From: CAYLLN01 sp964384375
Lineage (GTDB): Bacteria > Planctomycetota > Planctomycetia > Pirellulales > Pirellulaceae
Direction: 5' to 3'
Assembly: GCA_964384375.1 (NCBI GenBank)
Contig: CAYLLN010000009.1
Span: 60,541-124,540 of the forward strand
DNA: 64,000 nucleotides
A model generated the notes under the pieces. The model was not told the DNA's origin and did no database searches. It worked only from the letters and a program-made list of their open reading frames with translations. Both the position numbers and the translations under genes were made by a program. Shown here in pieces: positions 16,801-25,076 of the stretch (its first letter is position 1; each line of letters opens with the position of its first letter).

Positions 16801-18840
16801 GCGTGGTCGCTCATCCAGCAGGCGTGTGACCGTTTTCCGCTCATGCCGCGACTCTGGCTCGATCGGGCTCTCGTCTGCCGGGCGCGGACGGAGTTTGACG
16901 ACGAGATCGTTGCCCTGGAGAACGCATATCGAATCAGCCCCGGCTGGGGAGACGGCGTGCGGACGCTCTGCGAAGCGCTGGAACGCCGCGGCCGCTACGA
17001 CGACGCCCGCAAGCGGCTCGAACATGCCGTCGCGCGAAATCCGCTCGATGCGGCCAGTCATGGATTGCTCGCCGAAGCCCTCTGGCACGCCGAGCGACGC
17101 GAAGAGGCGCTCGATCGCATTCAACAAGCAGTGCAGATCGATCCGGGATATGACCGGGCGTGGGAGTGCCTTAGTTCGTGGGCCGATACACTCGGCTGCC
17201 CGGAGAAGGCGCTCGAAACCGTGCGCGAGCTGACGGCCAAACGCGGCGGCGAGGCCCGCTCGTGGCTGTTCCTTGCTCGTTTCCTCGACGCGCCGGAGCA
17301 AGTGGATGAGCGGCTGGCGACCATCGACAAGGCCATCGAGCTCAATCCGCGGCTGGCCGACGCCTACGACCTGCGGGCGCTGACGCTCGCGAGTGCCGAG
17401 CGGTGGGACGAAGCCGAGGCGGCGTGCAGGCCGTCGGCTTGGGGCGAGCATCCGCCGATGGAGCTGCGGGCTAGGTCGGCGTGGCTCGCGGCCGAGCGAG
17501 GGGATTTGCCCGAGGCGATCGCCCGGATGAAGCAGGTCGTCGCCGACGAACCGCATTTTTTCGGGGCCTGGTCGCGGCTGGCCGACTGGTGCCAGTACAC
17601 ACAAGACAAGGATGGCTACCTGCAATCTGCCGAGGCCCTCGTGCGGATCAACCCGCAGTACGAGATCAGCTATGGCTATCTGGGCGAGGCCCGGCTGATG
17701 CACGGCGACCGGGATGGCGCCCGCGAGGCGTTCGATCACGGTTTTGAGCTGAATCCGCAATATGAGTTTGCCGGCAATGCGCTGTTCGATCTGCAATTTG
17801 AGGATGGCAACCTGGCAGGGGCCGCGCTGACGCTCCGCACGCTGAAGGAGCACAGCAAGAAAGCGTATGTGCTGGCCCGCGAGGCGCAACTTGCCGCAAA
17901 GCAGCGGAACTACGAACAACTCTGGGCAAGCCTGCGAGCGCTTTGCTCGACCGAGGGAGAGACGAATTGGCCGCTGGAGGCCGCGGTGCAGGCAGCGGTC
18001 GATGCGGGCATGGGGGCGTCGGCGTTCGGCGTCCTTGGCGAGGAGGTGTTTCGCGAGAAGCCGCTGCCGCAGGTCGGAGTCGAATGGGCGCGACTGGGAA
18101 CCAAGCTGGGAGAGTGGTGGAAAGTCCGCGAGCGCCTGCACGACTTGTTGAACAAGCACCAGGCGGTTGGCGAACGAGCGGTCTATACCTACGTCGAGGA
18201 GCACTATAAACAAGGCTGGAACCGTCAGCTCGTTGAGTTCGTCGTTGCGAACTGGCAATGGCTTCGCGCGACCACGTTCACGTGGGGAGCGGTCGGTTAC
18301 GCCCTGACCGGCATTCGCGATTATCCGCGGGCCGCTGAGTGGAATCGCGATTGGAAGAGCCGCGAGGACGTACAGTCGTGGATGCTGGTCAACGTCGTTG
18401 AAGGGCTGCGGAACACGGGCCATGAGGCCGAGGCGATCGAAGCGAGCCAGAAGGCGCTCGCAATGCCTCGCGCGAAGGGACAGCATTTGCATCGGCTCTG
18501 GCTGGCGACTTCGGCTGTCGAAGCGGAGGACTTCCAAGCGGCCAGCGAGCACCTGGCTGCCGCTGATTCGCCGGAGCAACTTCATGCCGACTACGAGTTG
18601 CTCGCCGTGTGCGCGGACTCGGTCGTGGCGATGGCCGAGGCACAGCCCACCGAAGCCGCTGCCGTCTTTGCCGCCGCTCGAAAGCGACTCGCAACCGTGC
18701 GATTGATGTACCGCGACTTATTCGGGAAAGAGCCGGCACGCTCGCGGGCGTACTTTACCGCGATCAAGCACGTCGCCAGGCTTCGCGGCACGCTGCTGGC
18801 AACGCTCTGGAGTTGGTGGGCTCGGCTCGGCGGGGCGTAA
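13825..18840 (+). CDS. Giant TPR protein with embedded C39-like peptidase domain
   Basis: 1671 residues without an evident signal peptide or membrane helix. Residues 1-300 are TPR-like helices. Residues about 305-440 form a C39-like cysteine peptidase fold: Cys320 in H-H-V-T-C-V-P-A-T, His397 in N-S-H-L-Q-A-I-M-G-Y-D, and Asp415 in V-R-D-P-F-W, in the expected order for a catalytic triad. From about 450 to the end come dozens of TPR-type repeats (recurring A-L-x-x-A, W-x-x-L-A, and L-N-P-x patterns). The ATG at 13825 is preferred over an upstream in-frame codon lacking homologous character. C39 domains usually process leader peptides in ABC exporters; here no transporter is fused or adjacent. 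Substrate and role unknown. Confidence 0.85.
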   Translation: MIVKTQELIAPTLAAVREHYEQGRMLQAYDAGRTLGPLEAWPGCEARVMAGRLAGHIGAPRLSTWILRCAYKTWPNDVEARYYYAYGLWRRRGPFPAWQWLQSVGPPGESAPPDIRSSWHALVGEVAGMLRDFATAEAWLARAAEIAPTSAWVKVCQAQLMEFEDRYDEALDTAQQALAMRPFYRPAVQTTAHLLTLMDRDGEALELLSVASDRLESAAIAGQLFTLQLELKQHADAGRTLDRLIELSPLAEKGFKKWIGGARAEIAYFLGDTEASIAAANESDSEYWKAIAERLQQPPRAGGKVVSLPVGFVRQHHVTCVPATLSAVSRYWSMPVDHLQVADEICYNGTSHFHERKWAREHGWVPREFSVTEEAAFALLDRGVPFTFTTVDPGNSHLQAIMGYDGRRGTLMVRDPFWRNTGEALAEKLLDRYAAYGPRGMALVPAAEAERLAGLDLPDAALWDLLHELDGALIAHRREEAQAAFEKMQSASSEHRLAHEARRRLAIYDGNQSEHLAAIDALVAKFPEDQSLQLERLSVLRNQARRDERLEIYRQLCQKKETHPIFWQQYAQELRIDARRHDDAVYLLERAIRRWPTEAANYFSLANIYWDQRRFAEALTLYRFAATLGNMDEQLVEGFFGAANWFKQTDAALAFLRDRVARFGKKSSQPAKTLANAFMQLDRNGEALATIDEALKVKSDDGQLMLYAADLYLACSVQHMPRAQNLLAQAKDKSPRGQWLRTAARMAHTDGRHADSLALWREVLALQPLAIDAHRAIARLLAEMESPAAALAHLAAAADRFPHHYPLHELWIEWTREEPPVVREPIIRRAVAVNPDDGWIRRELAFLLSGERRLPEAWVEAEIAGRLDPTNVSHYLLLANLYRAENKLPDARTALRRGIELSVDNDYAIAELMDLCDTPADRRAALAFVKQELVKQVIFGDGLLNYRSHARGTLAPEELLADLQEALAARPDLWHAWSAATIQLLALNRVDQAWSLIQQACDRFPLMPRLWLDRALVCRARTEFDDEIVALENAYRISPGWGDGVRTLCEALERRGRYDDARKRLEHAVARNPLDAASHGLLAEALWHAERREEALDRIQQAVQIDPGYDRAWECLSSWADTLGCPEKALETVRELTAKRGGEARSWLFLARFLDAPEQVDERLATIDKAIELNPRLADAYDLRALTLASAERWDEAEAACRPSAWGEHPPMELRARSAWLAAERGDLPEAIARMKQVVADEPHFFGAWSRLADWCQYTQDKDGYLQSAEALVRINPQYEISYGYLGEARLMHGDRDGAREAFDHGFELNPQYEFAGNALFDLQFEDGNLAGAALTLRTLKEHSKKAYVLAREAQLAAKQRNYEQLWASLRALCSTEGETNWPLEAAVQAAVDAGMGASAFGVLGEEVFREKPLPQVGVEWARLGTKLGEWWKVRERLHDLLNKHQAVGERAVYTYVEEHYKQGWNRQLVEFVVANWQWLRATTFTWGAVGYALTGIRDYPRAAEWNRDWKSREDVQSWMLVNVVEGLRNTGHEAEAIEASQKALAMPRAKGQHLHRLWLATSAVEAEDFQAASEHLAAADSPEQLHADYELLAVCADSVVAMAEAQPTEAAAVFAAARKRLATVRLMYRDLFGKEPARSRAYFTAIKHVARLRGTLLATLWSWWARLGGA

Positions 18841-18978
18841 TTCGGACCTGCATGACACGAAGCCGCGAACCGCCCTCTGCGATTTCCCCCGGCAGGCTAT
18901 AATTCAAGACATGCCGACTGACCTGCCCGCAGGGGGGCGGCTTTCCTTGGTCCGTGGACCCCGCCTGGGGTTTGTCAT

Positions 18979-19395
18979 ATGTCCCGCCGCTCGCGTGCCC
19001 GCGAAATTGTCCTGCAAGTCCTTTACGAGGACGATCAAAACCCCGACCGCTCGCCGGAAGCGGCCGATGCGTTCCTCGTCAGCCGCCTGGGCGGCAGCGA
19101 GACCGAGCAGGAGCTGATCGATTTCGCCCGCTCTCTCGTGGCCGGCGTTCGCACGCACAAAGCCGAGATCGACAAGCTGCTCGTCGAACGGGCCGACAAC
19201 TGGACACTCGAACGGATGGCTGTCACTGACCGGAACCTGCTCCGGTTGGGGGCGTTTGAGATGCTCTACTTCGGCACGCCCGAGCGGGTCGCGATCAACG
19301 AAGCGGTCGAACTGGCCAAGCGTTATGGCGCGAAGCACTCGCCCCACTTCGTCAACGGCGTCCTCGATCGGTTCGTGAAGAAAGAGCGGCGGTAG
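18979..19395 (+). CDS. nusB: Transcription antitermination factor NusB
   Basis: 138-residue all-helical RNA-binding protein that, with NusE (S10), binds boxA of rRNA leaders for processive antitermination. The N-terminal R-R-S-R-A-R-E-I-V-L-Q-V-L-Y-E is the arginine-rich RNA-binding helix. The D-R-N-L-L-R-L-G-A-F-E-M-L-Y motif and the terminal F-V-N-G-V-L-D are diagnostic. Length is typical. It is followed 47 bases later by ftsY on the same strand, a plausible short operon. Confidence 0.95.
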   Translation: MSRRSRAREIVLQVLYEDDQNPDRSPEAADAFLVSRLGGSETEQELIDFARSLVAGVRTHKAEIDKLLVERADNWTLERMAVTDRNLLRLGAFEMLYFGTPERVAINEAVELAKRYGAKHSPHFVNGVLDRFVKKERR

Positions 19396-19442
19396 TCGGC
19401 TGTAGTTCGTCATTGGTCATTCGTCATTGGAGCTTGCTAACG

Positions 19443-20501
19443 GTGGGTGTGTTCGACCTGTTTAAGAAGAAGCCGGAATCTGCCCAACCTGCGCCGCCTA
19501 TGGCCAAGGAAGGCGCCTCGCAACCTCCTTCACCGCCAAGCAACCCCGCATCGTCTCCGCCACCGCCGGATCACCCGCAGTCGCTCTTCGGCCGTCTCAG
19601 TTCGGCCCTTAAGAAAACCAGCGACTTCCTCAACACCGACATTCGCGACCTCTTCAAGCGAGAAGGTCGGCTGGTGGACGACCAGTTCCTGACCGAGCTG
19701 TTTGCAATTCTGGTCAAGACCGACATGGGGGCCGGGCCGGCGGCCCGCATTCGCGACCGCATCGGCAGCGACTTCCGGGCCCGCGTTGTCCACATGAGCG
19801 ACGTGCTGGCGAGCGTCGAGGACGAGGTCCGCGCGATCCTGCAGCAGCCCGAAGAGCCGATCAAATTCGCGGCGAGCGGCCCGACAGTCATCCTCGTCGT
19901 CGGTGTGAACGGCTCCGGCAAGACCACCTCGATCGCCAAGCTGACGCACCTCTTCCGCTCGCAGGGGAAGAAGGTCGTCCTCGGAGCGGGGGACACTTTC
20001 CGCGCCGCGGCCGTCAGCCAGCTTGGCATCTGGGCCGATCGTCTGGGGGCGGAGATCGTCAAAGGGGAAAACCAGGGAGACCCCGCAGCCGTCGCTCACA
20101 AAGCGGTCGCCCGCGCGCTCGAAACGCAGGCCGAAATCTGCATCATCGACACGGCCGGTCGCCTGCAAACGCAGTCGAACCTGATGCAGCAGCTCGAAAA
20201 GATTCATCGCGTCATCACGAAGCAAATCCCCGACGCACCGCACGAAGTGCTCCTCGTGCTCGACGCGACCGCCGGCCAAAACGCCATCAGCCAGGCGCAC
20301 GGCTTCTCGACCGCCGCCAAATGTACCGGCATCGTCCTCGCCAAGCTTGATGGCTCGGCCAAGGGGGGCGTCATCATCCCGATCCGCGAGAAATTCTCGA
20401 TCCCCGTCAAATTCGTCGGCCTCGGCGAAAAGGCGAGCGACTTCGCGGTGTTTAAGGCAGACGAGTTCGCCAAGGCGCTGTTTGCGGGCGAAGGAGTCTA
20501 A
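19443..20501 (+). CDS. ftsY: Signal recognition particle receptor FtsY
   Basis: 352-residue SRP GTPase that docks ribosome-SRP complexes at the membrane. The GTG at 19443 gives the typical N-terminus V-G-V-F-D-L-F-K-K-K, with GGAG ten bases upstream; a 10-residue longer frame looks non-native. A Pro/Ser/Gln-rich linker (about residues 12-50) is followed by the N domain and the NG GTPase: P-loop G-V-N-G-S-G-K-T-T, D-T-A-G-R, and T-x-L-D replaced by A-K-L-D in V-L-A-K-L-D-G-S-A-K-G-G. The acidic A domain of E. coli FtsY is essentially absent, as in many bacteria. Confidence 0.93.
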   Translation: MGVFDLFKKKPESAQPAPPMAKEGASQPPSPPSNPASSPPPPDHPQSLFGRLSSALKKTSDFLNTDIRDLFKREGRLVDDQFLTELFAILVKTDMGAGPAARIRDRIGSDFRARVVHMSDVLASVEDEVRAILQQPEEPIKFAASGPTVILVVGVNGSGKTTSIAKLTHLFRSQGKKVVLGAGDTFRAAAVSQLGIWADRLGAEIVKGENQGDPAAVAHKAVARALETQAEICIIDTAGRLQTQSNLMQQLEKIHRVITKQIPDAPHEVLLVLDATAGQNAISQAHGFSTAAKCTGIVLAKLDGSAKGGVIIPIREKFSIPVKFVGLGEKASDFAVFKADEFAKALFAGEGV

Positions 20502-20563
20502 CGGGGCTTGCCGTCGAGATATAGTCCTACGGAGTTGTGTTCTATGCCTTCCGGACTTCTCCA

Positions 20564-21835
20564 ATGCTTCGCCTCGACCGCCGTTCGTTTCTGACTGCTG
20601 CCGCCGCAGTTACTCTTACGTCAACTGCGCCCGGTCTGGCCCAGCCCCCGGCCGCCAGCGGCAATTCGGCCTCGACCGATTGGAACCAGTGGCGCGGACC
20701 AACGCGCGACGGCCAGTCCCCCGGCTCCGCATGGCCGGAGTCGCTCGACGAGGGCCGCCTCACGCAGGCTTGGCGGATTCCGCTCGGTCCGAGCTATTCC
20801 GGCCCGATCGTCGTCGGCAAGCTGGTGTTTACCACGCAAACCCGCGACAAAACGACCGAAGTCGTGACCGCGCATGACCGCGCGACCGGCCAGGAAGTTT
20901 GGCGAGTCGAATGGCCCGGCGCGCTGAAGGTGCCGTTTTTTGCAGCGGCCAACGGCGACTGGATTCGGGCCACTCCCGCCTGCGACGGCGAGCGGCTGTA
21001 CGTGGCCGGCATGCGGGACGTGCTCGTCTGCCTCAGCGCTGCCGACGGCAAGGAGATCTGGCGCGTCGATTTCGTCGAGCAGCTGAAGACGCCCGTGCCG
21101 TCGTTCGGCTTCGTCAGCTCGCCACTCGTGGTGGGCGAGCATGTAATCGTCCAGGCGGGGGCCAGCGTCGTCAAACTCGACAAACTCACGGGAAAGATCG
21201 AGTGGCGGTCGCTGACGGACGGCGGCGGCATGTGGGGGAGCGCGTTCTCCTCGCCCGTGCTGGCCACGCTCGCCGGCCGCGAGCAGCTCATCGTGCAAAC
21301 GCGCGAAAAACTGGCCGGCCTCGACCCGGCGACCGGCGAGCCCCTCTGGCAACAAACCGTGCCGGCGTTTCGCGGCATGAACATCCTCACACCGACGGTT
21401 CTGGGAGACGGCATCTTCACCAGCAGCTATGGAGGGAAGTCGTTCTTGTATCGCCTGGCCGCGGAGGGGAACGGGGTGAGCCAGGCCTGGGAAAACAAGA
21501 CGCAGGGGTATATGTCGTCGCCCGTCGTTATCGAAGGTCACGCCTATCTGCACCTGCGCAACCAGCGATTCACCTGCCTCGATCTGGCGACCGGCAGGGA
21601 AGCGTGGACCACGACGCCGTTTGGCCAATACTGGAGCCTGATTGCGCGAGGCGATCGCATCCTTGCCCTCGACCAACGCGGGGATCTGCGGCTCATTCGG
21701 GCTACACCGGAGAAATTCGACCTGCTCTCCAGTCGTAAAATTTCCGACGACGAAACCTGGGCCCACCTGGCGAGTTCCGGCGATCAGCTTTTCATCCGCG
21801 AGCTGAACGCCCTGGCAGCGTATCGGTGGGAATGA
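20564..21835 (+). CDS. Exported PQQ-like beta-propeller protein
   Basis: 423 residues. The start at 20564 gives a twin-arginine-type signal (L-D-R-R-S-F-L-T-A-A-A-A) cut near A-Q-P. After a short linker comes D-W-N-Q-W-R-G-P, the standard opening of planctomycete PQQ-like propellers. Seven-bladed WD-type PQQ repeats follow (A-x-D-x-x-T-G-x-x-x-W pattern, for example A-H-D-R-A-T-G-Q-E-V-W-R). Such proteins are predicted periplasmic; some relatives are outer-membrane assembly factors, others dehydrogenase-like. No PQQ-ligand set can be asserted. A related protein lies at 28073-29353. Confidence 0.85.
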   Translation: MLRLDRRSFLTAAAAVTLTSTAPGLAQPPAASGNSASTDWNQWRGPTRDGQSPGSAWPESLDEGRLTQAWRIPLGPSYSGPIVVGKLVFTTQTRDKTTEVVTAHDRATGQEVWRVEWPGALKVPFFAAANGDWIRATPACDGERLYVAGMRDVLVCLSAADGKEIWRVDFVEQLKTPVPSFGFVSSPLVVGEHVIVQAGASVVKLDKLTGKIEWRSLTDGGGMWGSAFSSPVLATLAGREQLIVQTREKLAGLDPATGEPLWQQTVPAFRGMNILTPTVLGDGIFTSSYGGKSFLYRLAAEGNGVSQAWENKTQGYMSSPVVIEGHAYLHLRNQRFTCLDLATGREAWTTTPFGQYWSLIARGDRILALDQRGDLRLIRATPEKFDLLSSRKISDDETWAHLASSGDQLFIRELNALAAYRWE

Positions 21836-21837
21836 CC

Positions 21838-21922
21838 GACGAGCGGGAGACGTGAGCCTCCCGATGGTGGCTCGGCCTGCGGAGTACCGAAAGCCATCGG
21901 GGAACTGACGCTCCCCGCTCAC
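21838..21922. repeat. REPIN-like inverted pair of palindromic repeats
   Basis: Unit one at 21838-21867 and its inverted partner at 21894-21922 are separated by 26 bases. They share the GAGCGGG...CCCGATGG pattern with the pair at 3901-3985. The element fills the space between two convergent genes (a propeller protein and vapC), where it could also act as a bidirectional transcription-end structure. Confidence 0.75.
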
Positions 21923-21939
21923 CAACCTCGACTCCACCG

Positions 21940-22389
21940 TCAGGGATTCACGACCTTCTCGGGCGTCAGAATCGCTAATCCGGCATAGCGGCGGAAGTCA
22001 GACTCGTTCAAAGTCAGAATGTGCTGGATGTTGGCCGCCATCATGGTCGCCACTAGCTTGGCGTCATGGACCGCGACGCCGACAATCTGATGCGCCACCA
22101 CCAGCCGACGCCATTCGCCGTAGGCACGATCAGAAAACGGAAGGAGGACCCCCAGTTTTTCGATCGCCTTCACCCGCGCATCGACGATCGTCACAGGGAG
22201 CCCGAGGCCTTCTCGCGCTTGAGCGGGACGAGTCGAAACGTTCCAGAACTCGGCCACATTCTGCGACGTGGTGACCAGATCATGGTTGTCCGACCAGAGC
22301 TTCCGCAGAGCGCGGAAAATCGTTCGTTGTTCAGGCGACGAACGATCGAAGGCTCGTAGCAACACGCCGGTGTCCACAAGAATTTGCAT
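21940..22389 (-). CDS. vapC: VapC-like PIN-domain ribonuclease toxin
   Basis: 149-residue PIN-domain protein. Acidic active-site candidates are Asp6 (I-L-V-D-T-G), Glu47 (N-V-A-E-F-W), Asp109 (A-V-H-D-A) and Asp131 (N-E-S-D-F), in the order expected for a metal-dependent RNase. It lies 18 bases downstream of a small ORF with antitoxin features, forming a VapBC-type module. VapC toxins typically cut tRNA or rRNA; the target here is not predictable. Confidence 0.85.
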   Translation of the reverse strand: MQILVDTGVLLRAFDRSSPEQRTIFRALRKLWSDNHDLVTTSQNVAEFWNVSTRPAQAREGLGLPVTIVDARVKAIEKLGVLLPFSDRAYGEWRRLVVAHQIVGVAVHDAKLVATMMAANIQHILTLNESDFRRYAGLAILTPEKVVNP

Positions 22390-22407
22390 CCGCCGTTGCC
22401 CGAACGG

Positions 22408-22635
22408 TTAGTCGTGATCGCCATAGATGTCGGCGCGGGAGAAGTCGGCGGGAAGCGTCGCGTCCGGGGTGCTGAGGGCGAATAGTTCTTGTTCGATATC
22501 GTCCCAGGATGGACGATCGCCCGCTTCCTGAGCCGGCACCAGCGCTCGCACATAATCGGCGACAGAAACCCCCGCCGAGCGGGCCTGTCGCTCCAAAGCG
22601 TTTGCTGTTTTCTCGTCGATCTGAATCGTGACCAT
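22408..22635 (-). CDS. vapB: VapB-like antitoxin
   Basis: 75 residues directly upstream of vapC. The N-terminal half (V-T-I-Q-I-D-E-K-T-A-N-A-L-E-R-Q-A) is a strand followed by helices, consistent with a ribbon-helix-helix or similar DNA-binding dimer. The C-terminal half is acidic and probably wraps the toxin. The start codon lies only about 15 bases from the remnant of a transposase gene, so its promoter may have been replaced or disrupted. Confidence 0.7.
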   Translation of the reverse strand: MVTIQIDEKTANALERQARSAGVSVADYVRALVPAQEAGDRPSWDDIEQELFALSTPDATLPADFSRADIYGDHD

Positions 22636-22650
22636 AGTAGTTCTACTGTT

Positions 22651-23300
22651 CTAAAACCGCCGTCGCTGTGACTCTAGAGGTGCCAAGGACTTGTGGCGTT
22701 TATGGTGATAGAAGCGGGCGAATTGGTTGCGTTCCAAGCGGCGGGTGCAGAGGAAGGCAACTCGCTTCGGTTCGTCGCAGCCGGTGGCGGTGCGGAGCAG
22801 TTGGGCAATTGCGGCGCGGAGTTGCGGGAAGGTGAAAGCGGGGACCGATTTTTTTCCCCGTCCGCAGTTCGCAGTTGAGAAACCAGGCGGCGAGGAGCGA
22901 GAGTGTCTGGTGATGATACCAGCCGCCCCAGGAGCGGACCTCGTAATCGGCCAGCCCGCATTCGCTCTTGCCGCGCTGGATGCATTCCTCAATGCGGTGC
23001 TCGGCCTTGGCGACGCGGGCCAGTTCGGTCCGCGGCGTATCGGGCGGGGTGTTGCTGAGATAGTAGTCGTGCTTCACCGTGCCGGACGCATCCGCCGAGC
23101 GGATGACAACGAACAACTCCTGCGATCCGACGCGTTTACCGTCAGCCTTGGCCTGGACGCGGCAAGTCGCCACTTCCACCACGAGCGGACCTTTCTCGCC
23201 GTCGCGGACATCGATCCTCGTCCAGGCCGAGGCGGGGAGCGACAAACGCCACTTGTCGGCACGCACGAACGGAGTCTTGCGAGGCGCCCCCGGGCCCTCC
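22651..23300 (-). pseudogene. IS701-type transposase, 3' remnant with frameshift
   Basis: The C-terminal half of a DDE transposase: R-K-T-P-F-V-R-A-D-K-W, then Y-Y-L-S-N-T-P-P-D-T-P, then the catalytic-Glu region H-R-I-E-E-C-I and Y-E-V-R-S-W-G-G-W. The frame shifts by one base at an A7 run (T7 on plus, around 22850-22856); the shifted frame carries the family ending A-R-F-Y-H-H-K-R-x-K-x-L. The N-terminal half with the two catalytic Asp residues is missing. The left limit is the stop at 22651; the right limit is approximate. No terminal inverted repeats were found. Confidence 0.75.
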
Positions 23301-23324
23301 TGCTGCGGCGGTTCCGCTTCCAAG

Positions 23325-23911
23325 TCGCGGAGCAGCGGCAGAAGTATCTGAACACGCTGCGGGTCGAGGCGGACCGCCTGTCGCACCTCGTCGAGAACGT
23401 GTTGCAGTACGCCCGCCTGGAGCGTAGCCGCTCGGGCAAGCGCCGCGAACCGGTCGCACTGGCGGCTCTCGTCGATCATTGCCACGCGCGTCTGGCCGAC
23501 CGCGCGGCGCAGGCCGAGATGAAACTGCTCGTCGAGTGGGACGAAGCCGCCGGTGCGACTACGATTCCGACGGATCTGGCCGCCGTCGTGCAGATTCTGT
23601 TCAACCTCGTCGATAACGCCTGCAAATATGCCTCTGCCGCCAGCGACAAGCGGCTACATCTGCGGATCGACGTAAAACCGAAAGTGGTGACGATCGGCCT
23701 GGCCGATCACGGTCCGGGGATCTCGGCTGCCGGACGCAAGCGGCTCTTTCAGCCGTTCTCGAAGTCAGTTCACGAAGCAGCGACGAGCGCGCCGGGCGTC
23801 GGCCTGGGCCTGGCCCTCTGCCGCCGCCTGGCTATTGACCTGGGTGGCAAGCTCGAACTCCTCTCGCCGGAAGGTGGCGGGGCGCTGTTCATGTTGACGT
23901 TGCCGCGATAG
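23325..23911 (+). pseudogene. Sensor histidine kinase, 3' fragment
   Basis: About 190 residues of a histidine kinase: the end of the dimerisation domain (Y-L-N-T-L-R-V-E-A-D-R-L-S-H-L-V-E-N-V-L), N-box (I-L-F-N-L-V-D-N-A-C-K-Y-A), G1 (D-H-G-P-G-I-S), F-box (L-F-Q-P-F-S-K-S) and G2 (G-V-G-L-G-L-A-L-C). The phosphoacceptor His, sensor region and any start codon are absent; the sequence upstream is antisense to a transposase remnant. A long open frame continuing upstream is an overprint and not native kinase. No response regulator gene is adjacent. The fragment boundary near 23325 is an estimate. Confidence 0.75.
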
Positions 23912-23918
23912 TGTTGCC

Positions 23919-24497
23919 TCATTCAATCGACATCGAAACTGATCGGCTTTTTTTGTCGGCAACCAATTTCGGCTGCACACAAGAAAAATACGCCAATGGC
24001 AGAAATGAGAAGAGAAGCCAACACCCAGAAAACCCGCGTGATATGAACGCCCCCATTTTTTCGTACTCTTGTTTGGTTAAGTCGCGGATTGTCTTCCCGT
24101 GGGCATGCAATCGATAGGAGCCGTTTTCTGCTGAAGGAGTTCCACCCTCCGTGTTGAACGCGAACAGCACAAAGTTCAGAACTGTGTAAGCGATGAGTAA
24201 TCCTCCGATGATTTTCATCCATGTTGGCGCGAGCGTGATCAGTTTCTGATTTGCAGCTTGAGATTCCGCGTGAGAGCGCCAGAAGTAACTCCACGCCCCT
24301 TCTGACTCACTTTGCGGGGAAGCTCGCAGAAGCGGAACAAGCGAAATCACCATTAGAAAGAACGAAAACATAGCCAACAGGTGTAACGGTACAGCAATAG
24401 CCATACTGATCGCCCACCCTGGCACGAACGTCGAGAGATGGACGACGATACTGAGTGCGAATGTGATCCTGGAAACGATGATCCCTAGAAGTCGCAT
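23919..24497 (-). CDS. Hypothetical four-helix membrane protein
   Basis: 192 residues with hydrophobic segments at about 4-24, 27-56, 88-112 and 155-175. Between helices two and three is a polar loop with W-S-Y-F-W-R-S-H, and between three and four an extended loop with H-A-H-G-K-T-I-R. The gene is markedly less GC-rich than its neighbours. It converges with the histidine-kinase fragment, with only seven bases between the stop codons. No family recognised. Confidence 0.6.
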   Translation of the reverse strand: MRLLGIIVSRITFALSIVVHLSTFVPGWAISMAIAVPLHLLAMFSFFLMVISLVPLLRASPQSESEGAWSYFWRSHAESQAANQKLITLAPTWMKIIGGLLIAYTVLNFVLFAFNTEGGTPSAENGSYRLHAHGKTIRDLTKQEYEKMGAFISRGFSGCWLLFSFLPLAYFSCVQPKLVADKKSRSVSMSIE

Positions 24498-24524
24498 GGC
24501 GAAGCTACTCCTTGGTTGCCTTGC

Positions 24525-25076
24525 CTAATTCAGCGACGGATCGTCCGGTACATGCTTCGTCTTGACGGCCGCCGAGAGGACATCTTCGCCGATGCTCCGA
24601 ACGACTTGCTCCCATAGGTCGTCCTGTTCGTAGAAGACGAGCTTTTTGTCGGCCTGCACGGCGAGCCAGCCGCCGGCTTCGAGTTCCCCCTCGAGCTGGC
24701 CGCCGGCCCAGCCGGCATAGCCCATGAAGAGGCGGAACGGCTTAGCGGTTTGCGAGACGACCTTGAGGAGCTGCTCCTTGTGGGCGGCGAAGAAGACGCC
24801 GGGGAGCACCTCGGCCTCGGCACACGATTTCACACGGTGCAGACAGACGAGCGGCCCCTGCACGGGCCCGCCCAGATAGAGCGGCCGATCGCAATCGAGT
24901 TCCTGCTCGGCGACCATCCGCCACAGATCGCGAACGGTTTGACCGGTGGGGCGATTGAGAATGAGACCGAACGCTCCCTCGTCGTCGTGCTTCACCAGCA
25001 GGACGACCGAGCGATAGAAATTGCCGTCGGCCAGTTGCGGCGCGGCGACGAGAAAGTGGCCTTGAAGGGAGGACAT
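24525..25076 (-). CDS. YqgE/AlgH family protein
   Basis: 183 residues of the UPF0301 family. The opening L-Q-G-H-F-L-V-A-A-P-Q-L and the G-L-I-L-N-R-P-T-G strand are diagnostic, as is Y-L-G-G-P-V. The fold is a two-layer alpha/beta sandwich with no established enzymatic activity; AlgH was linked to alginate regulation in Pseudomonas but the general role is unclear. The gene is monocistronic as far as visible. Confidence 0.88.
   Translation of the reverse strand: MSSLQGHFLVAAPQLADGNFYRSVVLLVKHDDEGAFGLILNRPTGQTVRDLWRMVAEQELDCDRPLYLGGPVQGPLVCLHRVKSCAEAEVLPGVFFAAHKEQLLKVVSQTAKPFRLFMGYAGWAGGQLEGELEAGGWLAVQADKKLVFYEQDDLWEQVVRSIGEDVLSAAVKTKHVPDDPSLN

Noticed and set aside
16528..18585. 685-residue minus-strand open frame
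   Set aside because: Antisense to the TPR repeats of the giant protein; no recognisable motif.
22840..22865. Programmed ribosomal frameshift at the A7 run of the transposase
   Set aside because: The frame change needed is +1 (one extra A), not the -1 usual at A-rich slippery sites in insertion sequences, and the gene is already truncated. A decay mutation is more likely.
22727..23324. Upstream part of the 394-residue frame containing the histidine kinase fragment
   Set aside because: This part is the reverse complement of the transposase remnant and carries no kinase motif; only the region from about 23325 is kinase-derived.
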